Assembly: GCA_038212445.1 (NCBI GenBank)
Contig: JBBQUM010000015.1
Coordinates: 62,001-126,000 of the forward strand
Length of the DNA: 64,000 nt
Direction of reading: 5' to 3'
Origin: TMP-7 sp038212445
GTDB lineage: Bacteria > Acidobacteriota > Terriglobia > Bryobacterales > Bryobacteraceae
The translations under genes were made by a program, and so were the position numbers. The notes under the pieces were generated by a model. The model was not told the origin of the DNA and did not search any database. It was given only the letters and a program-made list of their open reading frames with translations. Below, in pieces: positions 44,463-52,279 of the stretch (positions are counted from its first letter, which is position 1; each line of letters starts with the position of its first letter).

Positions 44463-46013
44463 ATGCAAAATGACAATTATTACGACGTAATCATCATCGG
44501 TTCAGGAGCGGGCGGTGGCACGCTTGCGTGGAAGCTCGCTGCGACCGGCAGGAAAATTCTGTTGCTGGAACGCGGCGACTACGTGCGGCGTGAGAAAGAA
44601 AACTGGAGCTCGCTTGCGACAGTTAATCAGGGTCGCTACAACACTACCGAGATCTGGAGCGACAGCCAGGGCAAGCCTCTCCATCCGCACACGAATTATT
44701 ATGTGGGCGGCAACACCAAGTTCTTTGGAGCGGCACTCTTCCGTCTGCGGGAGCGCGATTTCGAGGGCTTTGCCCACCACGGCGGCGTCTCACCCGCGTG
44801 GCCGCTCGCCTACAGTGATTTGGAGCCGTATTACTCACAGGCCGAACACCTGTACTGCGTTCACGGCGAGCGTGGAGTGGACCCAACCGATCCATGGTCC
44901 AACTGCCCTTATCCCTATCCGCCGGTCACGCACGAGCCGCGCATCCAGGAACTGTCCGATAATTTTACCCGGCTCGGACTGCAACCGTTTCACGTGCCGC
45001 TCGGCATCCAGCTCGACGAGACTGATGCCAATAAGAGCAGGTGCATCCGCTGCAATACCTGCGATGGATTCGCCTGTCTGCTGCATGCCAAATCCGACGC
45101 CCAGATCTGCTGCGTCGATCCTGCACTCGACGAACATCCGAATCTCACGCTTTGGACAAACGCTCAGGTTACAACGCTCGAGACCAGCGCTTCCGGCCGT
45201 GAAATCACCGGCGTAAATGTCGTGCGCAATGGCGAAACAATCCGCCTGTCAGCGGGTATCGTCGTCGTTTCATGCGGCGCGATTAATTCCGCCGCTTTAC
45301 TGCTGCGATCAGCCAACGATAAACACCCCGACGGTCTCGCCAACAGCTCCGGTGTCGTTGGCCGGCACTATATGGGCCATCTGAACTCTGTCCTGTTTGC
45401 CATCTCACGCCATCCAAATCCCACCGTCTTTCAAAAGACGCTGGGTGTGAATGATTTCTATTTTGGTTCACCGGACTTCGAGTACCCGATGGGACATATT
45501 TCGTTCGTCGGTAAGTTTGACGCCAATATGTTTGCCGCCGGAGCTCCGGCTATCGTCCCCGGCATGACGCTCGATCTCATGGCGAAGCACTCGCTTGATT
45601 TCTGGATCACCTCAGAAGATCTGCCGGACCCCAACAACCGGGTCACCCTCAATCGCGACGGTGGAGTGGTGCTGTCCTACGTGCCCAACAATCTGGAAGG
45701 GCATACGCGCCTCATCGCCAAGCTCAAGGATCTGGTGAAGCAGGCCGATTGTCACGATCATTTGATTCCGCTGAACGCCTTTGTGGGCGACCGTATTCCA
45801 CTGGCCGGCGTCGCGCACCAGAACGGCACGGTCCGGTTCGGTAATGATCCCAAGACCTCCGCTCTAGACGTGAACTGCAAGGCTCACGACGTCGACAATC
45901 TGTACGTGGTTGACGGCAGCTTCTTCTGCTCGAGTGGAGCCGTCAATCCGGCGCTCACCATCGTCGCCAATGCTCTACGAGTGGGTCAGAAGATTATCGA
46001 AAGAATAACGTAG
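44463..46013 (+). CDS. GMC-family FAD-dependent oxidoreductase
   Basis: The FAD-binding Rossmann motif lies at the N-terminus (VIIIGSGAGGGTLAWKL, then LLLERGDYVRR). The cysteine-rich stretch SRCIRCNTCDGFACLLHA and the C-terminal LYVVDGSFFCSSGAVNPALT motif match GMC alcohol/sugar oxidoreductases of the choline-dehydrogenase superfamily. No signal peptide is seen. The size (516 residues) fits. It may act with the preceding channel protein or with an electron-accepting cytochrome not present here. Substrate unknown; glucose- or gluconate-dehydrogenase-type members are the nearest guess. Confidence 0.9.
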   Translation: MQNDNYYDVIIIGSGAGGGTLAWKLAATGRKILLLERGDYVRREKENWSSLATVNQGRYNTTEIWSDSQGKPLHPHTNYYVGGNTKFFGAALFRLRERDFEGFAHHGGVSPAWPLAYSDLEPYYSQAEHLYCVHGERGVDPTDPWSNCPYPYPPVTHEPRIQELSDNFTRLGLQPFHVPLGIQLDETDANKSRCIRCNTCDGFACLLHAKSDAQICCVDPALDEHPNLTLWTNAQVTTLETSASGREITGVNVVRNGETIRLSAGIVVVSCGAINSAALLLRSANDKHPDGLANSSGVVGRHYMGHLNSVLFAISRHPNPTVFQKTLGVNDFYFGSPDFEYPMGHISFVGKFDANMFAAGAPAIVPGMTLDLMAKHSLDFWITSEDLPDPNNRVTLNRDGGVVLSYVPNNLEGHTRLIAKLKDLVKQADCHDHLIPLNAFVGDRIPLAGVAHQNGTVRFGNDPKTSALDVNCKAHDVDNLYVVDGSFFCSSGAVNPALTIVANALRVGQKIIERIT

Positions 46014-46089
46014 GCTGATCGCCGGTTGGTGGTCGGATCGTTCTACTTCCCTTACCGCTCCTCCTGTGCGCGCTGAACGAGCCGGGAGG

Positions 46090-47139
46090 CTAGAGATGGC
46101 GCTTCAGGAACGAGCAGATGTGGTATCCGTCAATGAACTTGAACGGCGCTTCGCCGAGCGTGTAGTGTCCACAGGGCAGCACCACGGATTTGTGGTCGAG
46201 CTGGGTTTCCCGCGCGTGGTCGATCACCTGCTTCGATAGGTGCGGCGGAAACGTTGTGTCGTACTTCGCGTAGATGAATAGCGTCTTTTTCGCCTGCAGC
46301 GCGTACCGGTCGCGGTAGATGGGCGGACTGATCATGGCCCACGCCTCGCGCAGTTGCTCGAGGGTGATGTTAGCCTCCAGGCTCTTTCGGATGTGTCGGG
46401 TGGACAATCCTTCCCAGACGACGTCGGCAAAGTACGTCGAGCAGTGGTTGAACACGTTCACGCGGAAGCGCGAATCATGTGCGCTCGCCAGGTACGCGTA
46501 GCACGATCCAAGGCTGGTTCCACAGAGTCCGACATGATCGTAGCCCTGCTGCTCAAGCCAGTCGGCGATCGCGCGAACGTCGATCACGGCCTGACGGGTA
46601 GCGTCGATGGTCCTGCCGATATTCGACGACACGGCGTAGTCAGCGCGTTCCAGTTCGGCGGGCATGCGGTAGTCGTGATACGGCAAGCTGATTCGCAACG
46701 CCGACATCCCCAACTTGGCCATCCCTGCGCAGAGCGCTCCATGCTGGCCGGCCGTGGCGTTCCAATGAGGGAGCACAATCACTGCCTTGTGCTTGCGCCG
46801 CCTCGGATTCGGCGCTGCCGGGAACCACTGTCCGTGCACTACGTTGTTGGCCGGATACGGTGTGTGAACCGGCGAGGTAAAGCGAAGCAGTTTGCCGTCG
46901 AGCGTGAAATCGGTCGGCGTCTTGTAGCCGAAGAAGTCGTCGCTGTTCTCAACTCCAAGCTGATTTAGCTCGCGAAGATATTCCTCGGGACTGTGCCCAT
47001 TTCGCGGGTGGCCTTTGGCGCAAGGCCAGTTCTTGGCCCACTCCAGACCCCACTCAAAAGGTCGAACCACGCGGTTGGTTGCGCGAAAACACAACTGATT
47101 CTCCCAGTTGCGCATGATGCGTGCGTAAGCTGCCTTCAT
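46090..47139 (-). CDS. Alpha/beta hydrolase
   Basis: This is a 349-residue hydrolase with a core strand AVIVLPHWNATAGQHGALC (oxyanion region), nucleophile elbow GLCGTSLGSCYAYLA, an acid region (YAKYDTTFPPHL) and histidine in CGHYTLGEAPFKF. It lacks a signal peptide. ATG 47139 gives the family-like MKAAYARIMRNWENQL; the longer frame to 47199 overlaps the next gene by 35 bp. Substrate unknown. It lies 25 bp downstream of the chain-length/BY-kinase-like gene and may be co-transcribed. Confidence 0.82.
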   Translation of the reverse strand: MKAAYARIMRNWENQLCFRATNRVVRPFEWGLEWAKNWPCAKGHPRNGHSPEEYLRELNQLGVENSDDFFGYKTPTDFTLDGKLLRFTSPVHTPYPANNVVHGQWFPAAPNPRRRKHKAVIVLPHWNATAGQHGALCAGMAKLGMSALRISLPYHDYRMPAELERADYAVSSNIGRTIDATRQAVIDVRAIADWLEQQGYDHVGLCGTSLGSCYAYLASAHDSRFRVNVFNHCSTYFADVVWEGLSTRHIRKSLEANITLEQLREAWAMISPPIYRDRYALQAKKTLFIYAKYDTTFPPHLSKQVIDHARETQLDHKSVVLPCGHYTLGEAPFKFIDGYHICSFLKRHL

Positions 47140-47164
47140 ACTGCTTTCTGCAACTTTGATTTTA

Positions 47165-48961
47165 TCAGCGTGCGCGCCTGGAGTCGTTAAGAACTGCACC
47201 GAGAACTGCTGCCCCGTCGTCCGCGAACTGGCGCGCTAGGCCTGAAACCCTGGCTCGGCGTGTGGCGTTGGCCCGCACAACGAGGATTACGGAGTCAGCC
47301 AGCTTTGCCACCACGCGCGTTTCGGGGAAAGTCACGGCGCCGGGCGTGTCGATCAGGACGGCGTGGAATTCCAGGCGTGCACGCATCAACAACTCCGTCA
47401 GCCGCTCGACATTCTTCAAATCCGCGATGGCCAGGCTGCCGGTGCCCGCCGGCAGGATATAGAGCCCGGGCACGTCCGTCTTGATGTACAGTTCGTCGAA
47501 GTCATAATCTTCGAGCGGAGCGTCCTGCTCGAGGACGTTCGCCAAGCCCCAATTCGCATTGGCTGAAAACATCGTGTGCAAACGCGGCTTTCGTAAGTCC
47601 GCATCCACCAGGAGAACCCTGCGGCGGCTATTAGCCAGCGCCACGCCCAGGTTCGCGACAATTGTCGTTTTCCCGTCCTTGGCGGATGCGCTGGTAACCA
47701 AAAGCACCCGCGGGCGCTTGTGCTTTTGTCCTGCAATCCACACCGAAGTCAGAAGATGTCGGAAGGCCTCAGCCAAGCCAGGAGCCGTTAGTTCGGTTTC
47801 GCCGCCGGCCCCACCGTTCAAGTCGATCACCGAACCGCGGCGCCGGCGCCTGATCAAAGCATGTGGAATCACACCCAACAGCACGGTGCCGGTTTGATCG
47901 GCGACATCCGCCGCGTAGCGGACCACTGGATCCGTCGCATCTCGCAGAAGACAAAGAGGAACTGCGACGAGAAAGGCGAGCGCAGCCCCACTCAGAGCAG
48001 CTATGAGCCACCCGAGTCGCGGCGCGGGAATTACGTTCGCCGCGGCGATGGGCCGAACATCGCCATCCGACGCCGCACCGTATTCGGCCGCGCGTTCCTG
48101 CCGCAACAGATCTTCGTAGGCTATTCGTCTCGACTCAAGTTCCCGCCGTTTCGCTTCGAACCGCAGCGCCGCTTCACTGCGAGCCGGATTTCCGGATGCC
48201 GGAGCCTCGGGCAAATGGCCTGTCATGGCCGCTACTCGAGTCATCACCAACAGGTCGTCTTCGAGGGCTTGATACTGCGCGCGGGCATAAGCAATCTGGC
48301 CCGCGAAAGTCGACCGGACGCCCTCCACGCCAACCAGGCGCATCTCGGTGACATTGTGGGCGATGGCAGCCACCAAAAGATTGAGGAACGCGGCAGCGCG
48401 ATTCGGGTCGCTCGACCGGAAATGCACTTGGAGGACGCGGCCCTGCGCGGCCGGGGTCAGGGTCAGGTGGCGGGTCAATTGCGCGTCGACGTCAGCATTA
48501 ATATCCGCGGCGGTACCGCCGGTCATATCTCGAAGCAACCCCTGCATGGACCATCGATATTCACGAAGTTGAGCCAACCCGGCGGCGCGCGCCGGCTCTT
48601 TCCAGAGTTGGCGCGCTTCGGCCAGATGAGCCACTGTCTCAGCGTTTGCCGGCAGTGATACTTGCAGAGCTGCACTGGCGGTGTAGAACGCAGGACGGCT
48701 GAGTTCGACGAGCCCCGCGGCAAGAGAGCAAACCACGATGATGGTGAAGAACAGCGTCCGCCGGCGCCCCAGCGCCTCAACCAGGCGCAGCGTGCGATTG
48801 CGGCGCGGCGCTGATGGAGGGTCAGGCGGCAGGACTTGCAGCTTGAGCGGATGGAGGTCTGCGGGACGTCCCCAAAGCATCAGTTCCGCATCGGGTTCGT
48901 TTTGAGTATGCTGCATGCCCGGTGTCTCTTGATTCTTAGAGGGGATTAAACCAAAAGTCAA
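47165..48961 (-). CDS. Wzz/BY-kinase-like polysaccharide export protein without tyrosine tail
   Basis: The N-terminal half is a Wzz chain-length-determinant type with two membrane spans (LFFTIIVVCSLAAGLVELSR and LGWLIAALSGAALAFLVAVP) around a periplasmic coiled region. The C-terminal half is a CpsD/Wzc-like P-loop ATPase: Walker A TSASAKDGKTT, A' VLLVDADLRKP and Walker B AVLIDTPG. BY-kinases normally end in a tyrosine cluster; this ends ...GAVLNDSRRAR with no tyrosine. It may therefore act as an ATPase co-polymerase without autophosphorylation. No other capsule gene is near. Start 48961 or 48916. Confidence 0.87.
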   Translation of the reverse strand: MTFGLIPSKNQETPGMQHTQNEPDAELMLWGRPADLHPLKLQVLPPDPPSAPRRNRTLRLVEALGRRRTLFFTIIVVCSLAAGLVELSRPAFYTASAALQVSLPANAETVAHLAEARQLWKEPARAAGLAQLREYRWSMQGLLRDMTGGTAADINADVDAQLTRHLTLTPAAQGRVLQVHFRSSDPNRAAAFLNLLVAAIAHNVTEMRLVGVEGVRSTFAGQIAYARAQYQALEDDLLVMTRVAAMTGHLPEAPASGNPARSEAALRFEAKRRELESRRIAYEDLLRQERAAEYGAASDGDVRPIAAANVIPAPRLGWLIAALSGAALAFLVAVPLCLLRDATDPVVRYAADVADQTGTVLLGVIPHALIRRRRRGSVIDLNGGAGGETELTAPGLAEAFRHLLTSVWIAGQKHKRPRVLLVTSASAKDGKTTIVANLGVALANSRRRVLLVDADLRKPRLHTMFSANANWGLANVLEQDAPLEDYDFDELYIKTDVPGLYILPAGTGSLAIADLKNVERLTELLMRARLEFHAVLIDTPGAVTFPETRVVAKLADSVILVVRANATRRARVSGLARQFADDGAAVLGAVLNDSRRAR

Positions 48962-49022
48962 TGAAAGCCTAGTACTGCCAGGCCTAAAACTCCCGTAGTT
49001 TCATGAAGGTCGACACTGACCT

Positions 49023-49051
49023 TTGCTACTCTAGCCGCCGTTTGTTAAAAT
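49023..49051 (+). promoter_or_regulatory. Likely sigma-70-type promoter of tRNA-Gln
   Basis: TTGCTA (49023-49028) and TAAAAT (49046-49051) are separated by 17 bp and end 16 bp before the tRNA, which fits a housekeeping promoter. Confidence 0.45.
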
Positions 49052-49067
49052 TGAGGCGTCCCCAAAT

Positions 49068-49141
49068 TGGGAGGTCGTCTAATGGTAAGACTGCAGACTC
49101 TGGATCTGCGTATCGGGGTTCGAGTCCCTGCCTCCCAGCCA
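49068..49141 (+). tRNA. tRNA-Gln(CUG)
   Basis: TGGGAGG (49068-49074) pairs with CCTCCCA (49131-49137). The anticodon arm is GCAGACTCTGGATCTGC (anticodon CTG). It has a GGTTCGAGTCC T-loop, discriminator G and an encoded CCA at 49139-49141. Confidence 0.95.
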
Positions 49142-49301
49142 CGCGAATAGCGCTGGCGCCTTCCGTGCTGAAAATCCCCAAATAATTGATTCGCTGGTCT
49201 TGGTAGACGGCGCACCCGCGCAGCTTCTTTGGATATGATGTTGCCTTACCGCCGACTGTCGCGTGAGCGCATGCGCCGATCTTGCGGTCAGAAAAGCCAC
49301 G

Positions 49302-50576
49302 ATGCCCAAAATCACGCGACTGCGCTGGTGGATGATCAGCCTGATCATGCTCGGGTCAGTCATCAACTATCTGACTCGTAGCACGCTGGCGGTGGCCGCG
49401 CCGACACTGCTGAAGGAACTGAACATCACGACGCAGCAGTATTCCTGGATCGTCGGTGCGTTCCAGGGCGCGATCATGACTCAGCCCATCTGCGGCTACG
49501 TTCTCGACGTCCTCGGCCTTAAAGCTGGCTTCGCTATTTTCGCCATCGCCTGGTCGCTCGTCAATATGGCCCACGGCCTGGCCAATAGCTGGCAAGCCTT
49601 TGCGTGGCTGCGCGGTCTGCTCGGCTTCGCTGAGGGCTCGGCGAATCCCGCAGGCATGAAAGCGACCGCTGACTGGTTTCCCGCCAGTGAACGTGGACTC
49701 GCCGGTGGAGTCTACAACATTGGCGCTTCGGTAGGCTCGATGCTGGCTCCTCCACTCGTAGCCTGGGCGATCCTGAGCTACAACTGGCGGGCCGCGTTCG
49801 TGATCACGGGCAGCCTTGGACTGGTGTGGGTGGTCCTCTGGCTGTTCTTCTACGAATCTCCGGCCAAACACCGCTCCTTGACGAAGGAGGAAGCGGAGTA
49901 TATTGCGGCTGGCCAGGAGAAGCATCTGCGAAGCGATGGAACGCGACCGTCGCTCGGGCGCATCCTGCGGCAGCGCAACTTTTGGGGAATCGCGATTCCC
50001 CGATTTCTCGCCGATCCTACCTGGGGCACTCTCAGTTTCTGGCTGCCGCTCTACTTAAGCAGCGTCCGCCACTTTGACCTGAAGCAGATCGCGATGTTTG
50101 CGTGGATGCCGTTTCTGGCGGCCGACTTCGGCTGCGTCTTCGGCGGACTGGTGGCAATGGCGCTTCAGAAGCGGGGCTTCAGTGTGATCAACGCGCGCCG
50201 CTGCTCCTTTACGCTCGGTGCGGTGCTGATGGTCGGCGTCGGGTTTGTCGGGTTCGTCGACAGCCCCTACGTGGCCATCGCGCTGTTGAGCCTGGGCGGC
50301 TTCGCGCACCAGACGCTCTCGGTGACGGTGATCACGATGGCGTCCGATCTGTTCCGCAAGAATGAAGTGGCCACTGCCGCGGGCATGGCCGGCACCTGCG
50401 GAAACGCGGGACTACTGATTTTCTCGCTGATGATTGGCGGTCTGGTGGCGACGGTGGGCTACACCCCCTTCTTCCTGTGCCTGGCTGTGCTCGACCTCGC
50501 CGGCGCCGTCGTCCTGTGGACCGTCGTTCGCGAACGCCCGCCGGATGCCGTCATACCCGTCGCGCAGGAGATCTAA
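49302..50576 (+). CDS. MFS transporter, ACS/hexuronate-like
   Basis: This is a twelve-span carrier related to the one at 19195-20424. The first span WWMISLIMLGSVINYLTRSTL and LLGFAEGSANPAGMKATADW motif are typical of the anion:cation symporter group. ATG 49302 (MPKITRLRW) is the natural start; the frame to 49263 adds 13 non-membrane residues. The stop is directly followed by the GH43 ATG, so the pair forms an operon for xylo-oligosaccharide or uronate use. Substrate inferred from the neighbour. Confidence 0.9.
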   Translation: MPKITRLRWWMISLIMLGSVINYLTRSTLAVAAPTLLKELNITTQQYSWIVGAFQGAIMTQPICGYVLDVLGLKAGFAIFAIAWSLVNMAHGLANSWQAFAWLRGLLGFAEGSANPAGMKATADWFPASERGLAGGVYNIGASVGSMLAPPLVAWAILSYNWRAAFVITGSLGLVWVVLWLFFYESPAKHRSLTKEEAEYIAAGQEKHLRSDGTRPSLGRILRQRNFWGIAIPRFLADPTWGTLSFWLPLYLSSVRHFDLKQIAMFAWMPFLAADFGCVFGGLVAMALQKRGFSVINARRCSFTLGAVLMVGVGFVGFVDSPYVAIALLSLGGFAHQTLSVTVITMASDLFRKNEVATAAGMAGTCGNAGLLIFSLMIGGLVATVGYTPFFLCLAVLDLAGAVVLWTVVRERPPDAVIPVAQEI

Positions 50577-52223
50577 ATGTCGAACGACGCTCCCATCATT
50601 CACAATCCGATTCTGCCTGGCTTCAATCCCGATCCCTCCATCATCCGGGTGGGCGACGACTACTACATCGCCACTTCCACCTTCGAGTGGTTCCCAGGAG
50701 TGCAGATTTATCACTCTCGCGACCTGGTGAACTGGCGCTTACTGACGCGGCCCCTACGTCGCGCCAGTCAACTGAATATGCTCGGCGATCCCGATTCCTG
50801 CGGGGTCTGGGCGCCGTGCCTGACCCTTGATGGCGGAGTCTTCTACCTTATCTACACCGACGTCAAGCGCTACGGCCGCACCACGCAGGCTGGCGCCGGC
50901 GGCGCGTCGCTGCGTGACACGCATAACTACCTGGTCACCAGCGCGACGATCGAGGGTGACTGGTCAGACCCGATTTATCTGAACAGCAGCGGCTTCGATC
51001 CTTCGCTGTTTCACGACGACGACGGCCGGAAATATTTGGTCAACATGATTTGGGACCAGCGGCCAGGTGGCAATCGCTTTGCCGGCATTGGCTTGCAGGA
51101 GTACTCGGCTGCACAACGGAAGCTGGTAGGGCTGGTCCACATGATCTTCAAGGGAACGCCGCTCGGTCTCACCGAGGCTCCACATCTTTACAAGCGCGAC
51201 GGCTACTACTACTTGCTGACTGCCGAGGGCGGAACTGGTTGGGGGCATGCCGTTACGATGGCGCGGTCGCGTGAACTGACCGGACCGTACGAACTGCATC
51301 CGGACGTGTATATCCTGAGTTCCCGAAACCGGCCGGATGCCGAACTGCAGCGCGCGGGCCACGCTGATCTGGTGGAGACGCAGAACGGTGAGACTTACAT
51401 GGTGCACCTGTGCGGACGGCCGCTTCGCAATCGCGGACGTTGCACGCTGGGGCGCGAGACGGCGATTCAGTCAATGACGTGGTCACCGGACGGATGGCTG
51501 CGAACGCTGGATGGCAAGGGCGTTCCCTATGTCGACGTGCAAGGTCCAAAGCTTGCGATCCATCCCTTCCCGGCCGCTGCGGCACGAGAGGATTTCGATC
51601 AGCCGGAACTGCCGCTGGACTTCCAATGGCTGCGGTCGCCCTCGCCGGACGGCCTATTCAGCTTGACCGAGCGTCCCGGCCATCTGCGCTTGTACGGGCG
51701 CGAGACCGTGGGCAGTCTGTTCGAGCAGGCGTTAGTTGCGCGCCGCCAGCAGTCCCATTGCTTCAGCGCTACAGCCGGAATGGAGTTCGAGCCCGAGAAG
51801 TTCCAGCAAATGGCGGGATTGATTTGTTACTACAACAGCAGCAAGTTCCACTATCTCTATGTCTCGCACGATGAGGCGCTGGGCAGGCACATACGTGTGA
51901 TGTCGTGTCTGCCCGACTCCGTGCAGTCCGACGCTTTCACGGTGCCCGTACCAATCCCGAGCGGAATGCCGGTGGAACTACGGGTTGAAGTCGATTTCGA
52001 GCGCCTCTACTTCGCCTATCGCTTGAAGGGGCAGGAATGGCGGTGGATGCCGCAAATGGATGCGAGTATCTTGTCCGACGAAGCCGGACCTCCCGGCAAT
52101 CCGAACTTCACCGGCGCCTTCGTTGGGGTTTGCTGCCAGGATCTGGCAGGTACACGCGGGGTGGCGGACTTCGACTGGTTTCAATACCAGGAGCGCGCCT
52201 ACCGCAGCGAGCCGTTCGCGTAG
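50577..52223 (+). CDS. GH43 beta-xylosidase / alpha-L-arabinofuranosidase
   Basis: The opening NPILPGFNPDPSIIRVGDDY has the GH43 base aspartate. The later motifs SGFDPSLFHDDDGRKYLV and GLTEAPHLYKRDGYYYL hold the pKa-modulating Asp and catalytic Glu. A C-terminal beta-sandwich (LQ-x-x-DFQW then GRETVGSLFEQALVARRQQ) matches the GH43 subfamily 11/12 XynB layout. No signal peptide is seen, so it should hydrolyse imported xylo-oligosaccharides in the cytoplasm. It is translated directly after the MFS gene (0-bp gap). Confidence 0.94.
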   Translation: MSNDAPIIHNPILPGFNPDPSIIRVGDDYYIATSTFEWFPGVQIYHSRDLVNWRLLTRPLRRASQLNMLGDPDSCGVWAPCLTLDGGVFYLIYTDVKRYGRTTQAGAGGASLRDTHNYLVTSATIEGDWSDPIYLNSSGFDPSLFHDDDGRKYLVNMIWDQRPGGNRFAGIGLQEYSAAQRKLVGLVHMIFKGTPLGLTEAPHLYKRDGYYYLLTAEGGTGWGHAVTMARSRELTGPYELHPDVYILSSRNRPDAELQRAGHADLVETQNGETYMVHLCGRPLRNRGRCTLGRETAIQSMTWSPDGWLRTLDGKGVPYVDVQGPKLAIHPFPAAAAREDFDQPELPLDFQWLRSPSPDGLFSLTERPGHLRLYGRETVGSLFEQALVARRQQSHCFSATAGMEFEPEKFQQMAGLICYYNSSKFHYLYVSHDEALGRHIRVMSCLPDSVQSDAFTVPVPIPSGMPVELRVEVDFERLYFAYRLKGQEWRWMPQMDASILSDEAGPPGNPNFTGAFVGVCCQDLAGTRGVADFDWFQYQERAYRSEPFA

Positions 52224-52279
52224 GCCTTTGCTCGAGCGTTGGCGCCGGCCGGTCAGCGGGTTACAATGACGAACTAACC

